NCBI GenBank assembly: GCA_033002965.1
Contig: JAURVB010013530.1
Coordinates: 149,839-213,838, forward strand
Direction: 5' to 3'
Length of the DNA: 64,000 nucleotides
From: Piper betle
Lineage: Eukaryota; Streptophyta; Magnoliopsida; Piperales; Piperaceae
Part shown: piece by piece, positions 10,659 to 24,330 of the stretch
Position numbering within the stretch: position 1 is the stretch's first letter
How the letters are laid out: every line of letters starts with the position of its first letter
Translations under genes and position numbers: made by a program
Notes under the pieces: model-generated
Told to the model about the DNA's origin: nothing
The model's database searches: none
Seen by the model: only the letters and a program-made list of their open reading frames with translations

Positions 10659-11727
10659 CTGGAAGATTTGCACAAAAACAAAATTACTTGAAATTCATCT
10701 TATAGTTATATACGTAGTGTCTAATTATACATATTAATGAGGAATCCATTTATATAAACCAACCCAAACGTTTCACAGAGTGCGCTTAAAAACATCAATA
10801 GATTAGCAGATCATTTCATCGTTGCACCCATCTCAAGAATGAAGCTTGAACATAATACAACACAGAATACTTATAGATTCCACCCTTGGGTTTCCCTGGA
10901 TATGCATGAAGAAATTAAATCAAGGCAAATGCAGTTGAAAACGAGGCACATCTATGAAAAATTCCACAACTCATTCATCTATACAAAACAAAAAAATTGA
11001 AAGAAAGTCACTGAAGGGAAAACTAAGAGAGCTAAACAATCAAAGATTCAAAACAACAAGAAATGCTCGGTAATAGTACCGTTGAAAATTAAGAGAGCCA
11101 AACAATCAAAGATTCTAACAAGCTTAAAATATCATGACACCATTCTCATTCTAAAAAACAAAGTCGTCATATCTAGAAGAGTTTGAGTACTAGGACCGTT
11201 GAACTTGTAGAGCTTGCGAGAAGTTCCTTGGCTTTGACGTTCTCATGGTCAGAAGATCGGAAATCATTTAAGCTCATCAACCTTTGCGTCCTACTTCTCT
11301 CTTGAATCCGTAACAGCGACGCCAAGCATTTGAGGGTCAATTCGGTTCGTCTTCTAACATAACTCCCTCTGACCAATGCCTGCAACCTTACTAGCGCCTT
11401 GAGGGACCTCAGTGCTTTCCTTGCCAGATACATCCGAAAGGCAGTCTGAATCCTTATGGCAGCAGTAGACTTGAGTGTAGTTTGCATCATAAGACCATCA
11501 TTTTCTTCTTTGGATATGGCGTGGATGTTGGGTTTGGAAGAATTCTTCTCATTATCTCTTGTCGGCCGGACCAGGCAAAGACAAGTACTGGTCTTAGTGC
11601 AGGTAGCTGTTTCCTGTTCCTTGGCTTGTGGTTGTTGAGAGGTTGAATCTGAAAGACATGATCTTTTGGAACGAGATAAGCTTTTCTTGAGAGCCGATAT
11701 CCACGAACTCGGCGACGTGTTCTTCAT
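10059..11727 (-). CDS. IQ67-domain (IQD) calmodulin-binding protein
   Basis: Two exons on the minus strand: exon 1 from ATG at 11727 to about 11197, exon 2 from 10658 (after CTTCCAG) to TAG at 10059-10061; about 377 residues. The start was chosen at MKNTSPSSWISALKKS because IQD proteins begin with such a short basic segment. Near residues 100-165 lies the IQ67 region: an IQTAFRMYLAR IQ motif, then LKALVRLQALVRGSYVRRR with a second IQ-like box and hydrophobic calmodulin-binding spacing. Exon 2 carries the C-terminal PNYMASTESARAK motif (DUF4005) typical of the family. IQD proteins are basic scaffolds that bind calmodulin and microtubules or membranes. The IQ67 block is read through without the intron usually found inside it. 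The exact exon 1 donor is not certain: an ACG/GTCC site at 11197 fits phase 0 but is weak. Confidence 0.82.
11198..11727 (-). other. IQD exon 1 (N-terminus and IQ67 domain)
   Basis: Coding part of exon 1. It holds the basic N-terminus, a Ser/Thr-rich linker and the whole IQ67 block. The 3' limit is approximate because two candidate donors lie within 20 bases. Confidence 0.7.
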
Positions 11728-12652
11728 GGTTTCATGACAGTATCTCCATGAAGGGGTGGGGAAGACCAAAGTAAAGTATGTGGAGAACACATTAATGGTT
11801 CAATCCTTCTTTGGTCACTTTTGTCACTCTTGTCCAGCATTGGAGAATCCCGAATTATGGTGGTTTGATTGATCAACGTATGGTATGTGTTTACATAAAA
11901 AGTTAGCCCCGGTTGAGTAAGGCTACTTTTACAGAGAAACAAAAAGATTGGGCTTATATGTATATACGGAGAAAATACTCTGACATTGGAAAGTTGGAAT
12001 AATTGATACACATTGTGGCATCTGGCATGGAACTATATACACACTGGAAACTTTTTCAGAAAAACTTACAGTTTTTGCAGTGTCCTTCCAGATGGAGACT
12101 AAATCAATTTCCAAAGACACCAGTCACCAGCAGCAAACTAAAGTAGAACAGGAGTTCATTAGTCATTAGCCTGCGAATCAACATATTCTGACAAAGGTTT
12201 TAAATATTTGCATTCACAAATGAAACATGTAAGATACACTTGAATAGCCATGGGGGTTACATAAAATACAAAAGGATCAATTTCAAATTAAAGCTCTTAC
12301 AAAAAATCCAGTTATCTTTAATTCATTTCTCACGGATCAAATCCATATCAAGAGTCAAAAATAGGCTGTAGTGACAAACACTGAGTAATTAACTGCGTAA
12401 GAAACATACTGTGAAACAAGTATACAATCAAGCTAGCCACCAACTTGGCTCTTAGGAAATCCTATGTCTTGCATTTGCTTCAAAAATTAACCCAGGATAC
12501 AAAACTTTTATTTTGAGAAAAAAAATCATTTTTTGCAAAATTTCCCAATAAAAATTAATCTGCAAGGCCAATAATCAATCGACTCTACAGAAAAAACCGG
12601 CTCAAATTGCAAATATCTTCTTTTCGTGATGAAATTTTAACTTAAAGTATCA

Positions 12653-13358
12653 TTACTCTGGCCCCACGTCAACACCCTTCTCTTTCAAGAACACCTTGGC
12701 CTCCGTTATATCCAGCTCATGTAAAAAAGTACATAATTTGTTCAAAAAAAATATTGCAAGAAAAAATACTATAACTATATACGTTCTGCAAAAGTAGCAT
12801 TGACTGCAGTTCGAACATTATATGCCACTAACCCTCGCAATCATGATAAAAAACAATCCACTTGATCATTTAAAAAAAAAAAATCTATCCTCCACCACCA
12901 TGCAATATATAAATAAGAAATGGCCAAAATCTTTGTGAATAAACGTTCTCCTGGAGAAAGCAAATAGGAGATGAAAAAATGGATAGTATAGCCTTATAGA
13001 AGAAATAATCTTGCAGCCAAATATATTGAACTAAACTAGGGGAAAACAAAATGTACAACCTTTTGCAGCAACATAGCCTCCTCGGGGCATGTCCGGAAAA
13101 GCATTAAATCAACTCCAACCATTAAGAGACCATAGCAACCTAAAGCCACAATCAAGTAAACGGGAAGCTGGTGGAGGGGAAAACAAAAAGAAAAACGAGT
13201 CAGTTCAGGAAAAAAACGAAAACTAGGTCAAGTTTTAAACAAAGCTGAAAACAAAGCATCCAAGTGTAACTATCAGGAACCAAAGACGTCTTTAGTAACC
13301 CTATCCAGAAGGCCGTAATACCCATGAACAATGACATAATCTTCACAATTTGCTTCAT
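12653..13358 (-). CDS. DPMS3: Dolichol-phosphate mannose synthase subunit 3 (DPM3/DPMS3)
   Basis: Three coding pieces give about 90 residues, matching the usual plant length: 13358-13257 (starts MKQIVKIMSLF), 13167-13060 (LPVYLIVALGCYGLLMVG..) and 12715-12653 (LDITEAKVFLKEKGVDVG.., TAA). The first two pieces each hold one hydrophobic membrane segment; the last is the hydrophilic coiled tail. In the family, DPM3 is an ER-membrane protein that tethers the DPM1 catalytic subunit, which makes dolichol-phosphate-mannose for N-glycans and GPI anchors. The 13059/13058 donor (AAAAG/GTTG) and both acceptors (CCACCAG, ACATGAG) are good. The first coding exon, however, ends in TGGATG followed by CTTTG, not GT, so the exon 1 donor is missing or non-canonical. 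Two in-frame upstream ATGs (13388, 13370) exist, but family starts argue for 13358. Confidence 0.85.
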
Positions 13359-14200
13359 ACTTTCCCGCATTGCAACAGAACAAACCATTCAAACTGTATC
13401 AATTTTCGCAGCCTTCAGCCTGCAGAAAACAACTAACATCATATATTAAAAAATGCTGTTTTGTACATGGTAAACAATTCTTGACCTCAAGAAAAGGGGA
13501 CGATTCAATCAAAATCCTTTTAGTAGCTGACAGCTAGTTTAAACAAACAACTTCCAGTTAGACCTAAAGAATCAAAATGAAAACAAATGCAATGTTCAGT
13601 ACCCAGAAGCTGTGTTAATGGAACAAAACTTCCAGGAGCTAGAAAGAAAATGAGCACAACCATTATATATTTAATCTAATCAGTACTTTAACTTCTCAGC
13701 TGCATCTTCTCCGAGCAATAATTTGTACTTCAATATAACAAACACAAATAAAAAACAACACCAATGGTAGGGTGCAAGTTTCCCCCTCCCCAAACATGCT
13801 GATCATAATGATTTCTTCATTCTTTCAGAGGAGCATAAATCATACGAAACAATGCAACAATCATGTACCACAATTACAGCAGAGGGGAGATAGAAATTGA
13901 TGAACAAAGCATAAAAATAATCATCATAATATACAGAATATGAGTTTAAATGTTGAAAGAAATGAAATTCCAGACCGCAAAGCTTACAGCAAAGTTCTAA
14001 CGAAGACAAAAACCACACAAATAAATAAAATCAGAGAGAAGAAAAAGAATCGCAACTTACAAAGTTGATTGTCTTGGAAGTAACTGAAGGACTGATCTCT
14101 AATATAGATAACATCTCAAAACAATTGGAAGAAACCTCGGATGAAGAACTTTTAATGGGAAAAGAGGAGGATCTTTAACTGCTATAAATAGTTCGGAATT
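13359..14200 (-). other. DPMS3: DPMS3 5' leader with probable intron
   Basis: On the minus strand a perfect GTAAGT donor begins at 14060, and TTGTTTTCTGCAG ends just before about 13429. A 5'-UTR exon upstream of 14061 would therefore be joined to the short leader before the DPMS3 start. Such leader introns are common in plant housekeeping genes. No coding content is seen in the intron. Confidence 0.5.
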
Positions 14201-14299
14201 CAGTGAACGTCGTTTAATTTAGGATCTGAATGGCCGCGGGACGGTTGAAGGGGAACCGGGAACAGTGTCCTATATATACGGGATACTGTCGTGACTCTA

Positions 14300-14345
<46 letters not shown>

Positions 14346-16105
14346 CTTTTACGGAGAAAGCCTTATTTATTTTTCTTCTAAAATGAAAGATCATAGTATA
14401 TCTATTAGATCATAAAAACCAAAGTATCGCAAACATCACCTTCCACCCTTTTTACTTTTTTAAGACAGTTGAAATTTTAGTGTTCGTCGGTGGTTGGATG
14501 ATGATGATAATTTTCTCCGATCTGAAAAAATTGCAACAATATAATCTAGATGGATAGTTACATTTATCTGTTATTTTTTTAAACATAAAATTTACGTGTT
14601 TTTGATATTGCTCTCAGGTGTTACTGATTCTAAGCAATCTATTTTTCTACAACGTATCACTTGCACCCTAGCCTCTATTAAAAATTACAATTATATTAAG
14701 TTTTGGATGACTTGGTTTAGTTGACCATATCAAATGTTGTTTAGAATGATTAAGTGTATCATTGCGTGTGAATCGACTGATTATCCTCTTGATGAGCAAT
14801 ATAATAATTTAGTCTGGGATATTTTATTTTTTCAAAACAAATTTAGTCTTGGTTTGAATCTAAAAACTTAATCGATTTGGGTGTAGGAAAACCTACTCAG
14901 AATTAGGTGCAATTGGACTGATCTTTGTGATGTAATGAAAATAAAAAAAGGAACAATCATGGAATAAAGGGAAAAGATAGTGAAATAGAGAAGTTTTTTA
15001 CATGTGAGGTGCCACAATATGGTGCAAGCACTTTTCAAAATCTTTATATTTAGAAATATAAGGGGGGAAAAGACATTACAGTCGTCAAAAGAATTTCAAA
15101 TGGGAGAATATAGAGACAGAGCAAAGTCAACTTGAAGGACAGCCAAATTTTTTAGCACAAATTGCAGCCGGCTATTAGAAAAACAACTAAAACATTACAG
15201 TGGAAAAAGAAACGGCTTAATATGCAAAACTAAAAGTTATGGAAGCAATTTCTATGGAGAAAGCAAAGAAGAGGAAATGAATCATGAAGACGGAAGAGTC
15301 TTCAACTTCATTAAAAAAGAATAATAAATTTTCAGTATTTTTATAAACGGGTCAGGAAGAACGGAAGAAACTTAAATGACTTGAGGAAGGACTAATCTAT
15401 TTTTTCAAAAATGGTTGAATTAATATATTTAAGGCCTAATCTATTCTTAAGCAAGTTTTATAAACTTTCAAGTCTAAATATTATATATAGAACAAAAATA
15501 TGTGTAATAAAAAGATAATAAGTTGAATTATCTTATTTTTATATGTTATTATATCTTTATTTATTGTATAGTTATGTATATTAAAATATATAAAATCTGA
15601 TAAAAATGGTGATTCCTGAATCGTTTTTTAATTGATCAAGATCATTTTGCATCGGTGATTCAAAGATTAACTCTAGCATTTCAATCTAAATAAATATTTT
15701 TTAATCGGATTCTAAAGGAATCGAGTTGAATGGGTTAAATCTGCTTGGTTCTAACGGATGCTCGCATCAGTGCTGCTCGTGAATCACATTACAAAATATT
15801 GCAGACCTCCAAAGGTTATCAGTCAGATTCACGGGGTAAGGGAGCGTAATCTCCTTCCCCAGCCGTAGTCCTCTCTCACCACGGCGATGACAACGGGAGA
15901 TGCCGGCTAGCCTTGCTGATCAGAGCTTTTTACTGAAAAATGGGTGATTCAAGCTAGAAATGGTGAAAGAATTCTTCGGATCAAAAGAGACTCTTCCTAA
16001 CATGGCATTCAACTTCAAAGTAAAGAAGTTTTTAACTCCTTTGAGAATGACTGGAGTAATTAATACTTCTGCCTGTTATTTGAAAACAAGCAAGTGCTCA
16101 AGCGA
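14201..16105. other. Intergenic DNA with an AT microsatellite, no gene seen
   Basis: A (TA)n run of about 34 bases occupies roughly 14305-14338. The remainder is AT-rich, with no supported exon on either strand. Confidence 0.6.
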
Positions 16106-17456
16106 TCAAACAAGATAGGCCAAAGTTTTAAGCTGCAATGGTGCACAATGAGGATCCTCCCTCACATACACCAAGTCTGTATCATCACCAAGCAAATAAG
16201 CTCTCAAGAAGGCCACCACAATCCCTCCGACAAATCTCCTCATGGGATTCCTCGACTCACCATTCTTGCACAGGCAGTAGGTCGCCTTCCCTCTCAGCCC
16301 TTTGGTCTCGTCATCCAACATGGCCAAATGTCCATAGTCCTTCGCCACAAAGTAGCAGGCAGGAGAGCTACACTCATTGAAGAAATCCTCATGGTTCACA
16401 CCCTTTGGAGCGCACGGCGGGAAGCAAGGGCTCCTCTTCACCTCCCCTAAACGTGAACCAACCACTAGAACTGCCATATTTACGTGAATAGATCTGGGCA
16501 CATAAGTTAAGATGATGGGAGTTGTTTGCTTTATGTTGTCCATTCCGTCAACTAGGTCTATGCCAATTAGTGCAGAAAACTCCATTGAAGTCTTCCCGAG
16601 GTCCTTTGCTGGGGCAAAAGCCACTTTACCCCCACGGCTGTGACCTGCTAGCCCTGCCTTGCTTACAATAGGATGGACGTTGGTGGGAAGGACAAGTCTT
16701 AGACCATGCAATAGCCAATCTGATACCGCTGCTACGTCATTGATCTCTTCTGTGCAGTCGGCTCTAGCAATCTGGTATAACTGTATCAGAATTGAGAATA
16801 CAGACTTCTGTTAGCTTAAGAAACTTGAAATAAATGATCATGCTGTCAGGTCTTGCAGTCGTAAAATGCAATAGATTGATCAGAGGTCTTCGTTATCACA
16901 ATTATGCATTGGCAGTTCTGAAAATATGGTGAATCAAGGCAATTTTGTGTTGGCCTAAACTACCCGTTGCATCGGGCGCAGAAAATATCATAATCTAGAC
17001 ATGAATATTCATTTGTGGGCACAATTTCCAAACCATGGTGTCGGTGCTAAGTTTATGGCTTGCCAAGGTCTTGAGAAGCTGAGATTGAAGAAAACAGGGG
17101 TGATGAGATGCAAATCATGCAAACAAGAGTTAATAGAAAAAGAAAGTTCTAAACTCCGTTAAGATGATAGCGATTCAAACCTGAGAGGCAACAACAATGC
17201 ACCCATGAGAGGCGATGTGCTTGAGAAGGTGAGAGTAGAAGGAATTGTAGAGAAGGTAGCCATGGAGGAAAACAAGCAGGGGAAAGTCCCCTGCATCTGT
17301 TGGTGTCTGCAATCAACAGAGGCTTAGGAGGCTGAGAAACAGATGGTTTAGAACCTGCCTCGAGTCGATGAAGCAGGACATCAAATCTTCCCTGTTCAAA
17401 TATTCACGGAGTTATTTACCAGAAAAACTTCAGATGCTTCAGAAGTAGAGAGCCAT
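16106..17456 (-). pseudogene. Chlorophyllase (CLH2-like), first exon disrupted
   Basis: Exon 2 (16780 to 16106) is intact. It encodes QIARADCTEEIND.., the GHSRGGK serine-hydrolase motif (around 16640), ALIGIDLVDG, the CAPKGVNHEDFF block, VAKDYGH with the likely catalytic His, and the family C-terminus LCKNGESRNPMRRFVGG. Exon 1 ends at a good CAG/GTTT junction (17181/17180) and encodes PLLVFLHGYLLYNSFYSHLLKH-type sequence. Chlorophyllase removes phytol from chlorophyll to give chlorophyllide. The N-terminal part is broken. Reading FEQGRFDVLLHRLEAG...PKPLLIA (17400-17308) needs a frame change at about 17307 to reach the hydrolase core. An in-frame TGA sits at 17406-17404 and the nearest ATG (17456) is in another frame. 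All shifts are +1 (or -2). Recent pseudogene or assembly indels. Confidence 0.85.
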
Positions 17457-18714
17457 GACCAATAGAGAAGGCTAGCTATTGGATGAATCAACAGAGCATA
17501 AGTTCACTTCGTGTTTCAGTTTTGGCCTTGCATCACTACCAGCAGTAACAATAAAAATTATTAGAAAAAAAAAGGACATTAGCCGGTGAAAACATGAGAC
17601 GTGTGAACGCTCTACAGAATTCCAGCACATGGGGCTACAAGCCATTAAAAAACAAAGCTGCGGGGCTATGTTACACTTACCTTCAGGCGATTGCGGAGGT
17701 CTCTTTCAATCGTCCGCAGTCAGCACAGAGTGAAAAGCAGAAACACAAGAAAGCTCGGCTAGCATGTCAAACGTCACGGACTAAAAACTCCCTGTTTTAA
17801 AAATAAATAAATAAATAAATAATCCCGGTTTTCAACTGTTTTTATTATTAGGTTCAACTAGGGTCTGTTATTCACTGTGGGTGCGGTGCAACAAATCCTC
17901 CCAACAAAAACAAAAGCTTTTGATTTTCCAAGAATGCAGCCATGCGAAGTAATCAAGTTTTGTCATCACATGAAAATGGTATCTGATATTCTTAAACAAA
18001 AAAACGAAAAAGAAAAGAAATTGCATTTCACAAACACGATAGGAGAATATAGATATTATCAACCACGAATCACGATGCAGCAATCCACATTCTGCACTAC
18101 CGGATAAACCGAAAATAATTAAGTAGCCGTTTCTTGGGAAAAAACCAACTAGCTCAGGGCAATTGAAGGTGTTCATTGAATATGAAGGATGGCCTACATG
18201 AAAAATTAATTGGTGATAACATACAGACTTCTACAATTTGCTCATAGGAAATCGTTTGAAATTAACATTAACCAAAAACCACGGGTCAACTAATATGTCA
18301 TAGAAAAACCACTAAGGAAGATAACCAGAAATATTCCATGTCTAAAGATCAGCAGCAGTTCTAGCAAACTCACTACACATTAGCACCTAAAAAGCAATAG
18401 CAACATCCTACCTACTGCCGACTACATTTGAACGTATGACCATAAGCTTTCTGCATTCATGCCTTCTGCTACTTCCTGTAATATAATGTTAGGATATTTA
18501 CCCACGTAATACGACAAGGCGCAGCAAATTCATAATTTTTGTACTGTGATCATATTCGACATAATCGTCATCTTCAAAGTAATCTTACAAAAATGAGAGT
18601 CGAAAAGGGAAGGACCATATTACTGTACAAGGTTAATAAACTCACCAGATTGATCAACATTTGGTTGTCATTCGACAAAATATGCATCTAGAGAAACTTG
18701 AATCTTCTTCCTCT
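17457..18714. other. Intergenic DNA, no gene seen
   Basis: This holds the putative promoter side of the chlorophyllase and the downstream side of the helicase. Short frames on both strands have no recognisable similarity, and a small TAAA repeat lies near 17803-17821. Confidence 0.55.
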
Positions 18715-19068
18715 TAAACTATGATCTATGCAATTAAAAATGGTAAAATCTACAGAAAGTTGAGTGAGACAGAAATTTTCACAGCTGAAACAGCATAAAA
18801 ACATGCATTGTCTTACAACTGCAAAACAATTCACATCTCTCCACGATAACCTCCACCCCCAAAGTATTCTCTTCTAGAGCCAGCAATAGCAGCACTTTTC
18901 TCGTGTTCAAGCTTTGGACATTCACAGATATGGTGCCCAAGCCCACCACAATAAAGACAACCCTTTTCACCACGCGCGTGTGCCACGGCCCCCGCATCTT
19001 CCGTGGGATCGTTCAATTCACTGAGGACTGGTGGTATCCATTGCTTGGCTTCTTGTAACAGATGCTTC
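18715..19068 (-). pseudogene. Tandem partial copy of the helicase 3' end
   Basis: 354 bp that match 19117-19470 at a constant offset of 402 bp. The copy includes the [20 protein letters not shown] segment, the CCHC knuckle and the GYRGEM stop, plus 3'-UTR. The coding frame is still open (stop at 18831-18833), with about a dozen substitutions. Upstream it ends abruptly in a CTT-repeat spacer (19069-19116), so it lacks all helicase motifs and any start signal of its own. It may be carried as extra 3'-UTR of the helicase transcript. Confidence 0.88.
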
Positions 19069-19232
19069 CTTCTTCTTCTTCTTCTAATACCCAAAGGGTG
19101 TTGGGGGCATAGATCCTAAACTATGATCTATGCAATTGCAAATGGTAAAATCTAGAGAAAGTTGAGTGAGTCAGAAATTTTCATTGCTGAAAGAGCATAA
19201 AAACATGCATTGTCTTACAACTGCAAAACAAT

Positions 19233-22079
<2,847 letters not shown>

Positions 22080-24330
22080 GGTGTTTGTTTGTTAACGTGG
22101 ATGACTTCAAGAATGGGTCACACGGTTCCATAACTGTCGGAGAAAGAATTGCCAGAGGAAGAGGTAGACGTTTTAGAACTGCCGGAGGAAATCAATCTCT
22201 CAGGAATTATCCAATTCTATAAAAGCCGGGTGTCATGGCTGAAGAGAAGGGGGAAAATTTTGAGATTGGCGTCATAGCTTTGGAATCCGAAGAATTATTG
22301 CCCATTGCCCCGCTCCCCTGCAACTATGACTCTTGCTGATTCACGGGAATTTTTCGTCACCATCTGAAGGTCGCCATCGCCGAAGAGTCCTGGAGTTACA
22401 CCTTCGCCGGAATAGGTTGTTGTTCGGAGCCCTCATCATCCAGCCATGGATTCCCTTACCCGTTTGTCATGAAGGAGGGAAGCCGCTGCAGTCAAGTTGT
22501 TGCCTTGGCCCAACCTCGTCGAAGTAGCCGCCCTTTCCCCCTTGAAGCCATGCTTAGGAGGTTTCCCGCCATTGCAAAGTAGCTGTCGGTGACATTCTGT
22601 GGAGGAGGAAGGTTGGCTAGGAGGGATAACTGTGCCCAGGAGGGACACCCATGCCTTTTTGTTTTGGAATGCTGCTGCTATCATTGCTACACACCATCAC
22701 GGATTTGCCTCACTGCTCTATTCTTTCATGGTGAAAAACTTTTTGCTGGAGGTTCGTCGTCATCCCGTCACCATTAGAAACCTTTCCTTGGAAAGGAGAA
22801 TTGTTGCCGCCCTTAGGTGATGCTGTTGTGCCAGAAATTGCCCTCTGCTCAACCGAGAGGTGCCCAGGTTGACACCCCTGCTACATCGCTGTAACAAATG
22901 GCCGTAAGAGACCATCTGATCATCGTGCTGCTCTAAATTGCTATTATCAGCCGTGGAGACGCGTTGAAGGCTGCTAAAGTATGCTTTTTGCTGTCTTGAA
23001 GCATCAGAATTGTTCCCTCGTTTGACACCGCCGCTGCTTGAAGAGAAGGAAATGTGCACCTGCGAGAGCCCAGTGTGGAGCCCTACCATGCCAAGAAAGA
23101 GTTCTATTACTGCCCATCAACGCTGTTGCCACATCTTGCTGTCGTAGAGTAGCTACAAAGGATCATACCGAAGCTTGGGAGTCCACTGTCTAACCCCTTT
23201 CTTGTTGTTGACAAGAAAAGCGGAAAACAGAGCCGCGAAGGTCGGAGTTCGCTAATTTTTTCCAACCAGTTCCGGTCGTTCCCGGCCCCGTCGTGAGGTT
23301 CAACGTGAAGAAGGAGAAGTTATCTACAACCCAAATCGAGAGCCGCCGGAGTTCGCTGCCAAGGACTCCAAGAAAAAATCGAGAAGCAAGGACGTTGCTG
23401 GCCGGCAAAGCGAAAAACAGAGCAGCGGAGGTCGGAGTTCGCTAATTTTTTCGACCAGTTCCTGTCGTTCCCGGCCCCGTCGTGAGGTTCAACGTGAAGA
23501 TGGAGAAGTTATCTACAAACCCAAATCGAGAGCTGCCGGAGTTCGCCACCGAGGACTCCAAGAAAAATTGGGAAGCGAGGACGTTGCTGGCCGACAAAGC
23601 AGAAAACAGAGCAGCGGAGGTCGGAGTTCGCTAATTTTTTCCGACTAGTTCCGGTCGTTCCCGACCCCGTCGTGAGGTTCAACCTGAAGGCGAAGAAGTG
23701 ATCTATAAACCCAAACTGAGTTTCACTAAATTTCGTTGCTGTAGTTGCCGGAAACAAATGCGAAGTGAAGAAGGGGCTGTCTTTCGAAGAGCCAAGTAGC
23801 CACTGTCGTAGACACTGGAGCTTAACGTTGTGAAACTTTGCCTTGTTGTTGTGGATAAGTGATGTTCATAACTTAGTCCATACTCGCCCATCAGACAAGT
23901 CATTTAGAGATTGAAGACCGGGACCAATTTAATCGGGATCAACTTAAACTTCAGCTCTAGATTTATTCTCTTACTCCGATTGGTTAGATACTCTGTGACA
24001 GATTTTCTCTCTCAAGGCAGTTGAGTTAAGTTCTTCATCGAGGCATTGCAAGGTGTATATGGAATTAAAGAATTTAAGTGGCAAAAATTCCATTAAGCAT
24101 TGTAATTTGTAATCTTCAAAGAAAATAGTAGATTGTGAGCATCGACCTCACCGTGGAGTGACCCTTAGGAATTCACGTTGAATCCTCTGGGGAACCACAT
24201 AAAAATTTCCAGCGTATTATTTTGTGTTTTGATAGTATTTTTATTGCACTATTTCTGTGCGCGGCAAGGGCGTCTCGGTCCACCCAACCTTTAAACCCGA
24301 ATCACACACAAGAACCGATTTGAGGGGCGG
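22080..24330 (+). mobile_element. Probable LTR-retroelement remnant (long LTR-like block)
   Basis: A TATA-like CTATAAAAGCC occurs near 22217. The 3' end (about 24110-24275) has the shape of a copia-type R-U5 region: 'gattgtgagcatcgacctcaccgtgg..', a 'gaaccacataaaaat' stretch, a T-rich 'tattattttgtgttttgatag' and 'tttctgtgcgcggcaagg'. Between them are many short frames in several phases and a three-copy tandem repeat, but no gag or pol motif. I see no clear primer site or partner repeat, so family and exact borders are uncertain. Confidence 0.4.
23217..23730. repeat. Three-copy ~189-bp tandem repeat
   Basis: Units begin at 23217, 23407 and 23596 with 'aaagcggaaaacagag'-like sequence, each followed by 'gtcggagttcgctaatttttt' and 'cgttcccg-ccccgtcgtgaggttcaac'. 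The spacing is 190 and 189 bp. The third unit is incomplete and ends near 23730. Units differ at scattered positions. Apparent similar open frames on the minus strand at 23190-23757 are shadows of the repeat. Confidence 0.85.

Noticed and set aside
22333..23903. Several 60-110 codon frames with similar peptides
   Set aside because: Similarity between them comes from the 189-bp tandem repeat; phases conflict and no family is recognised.
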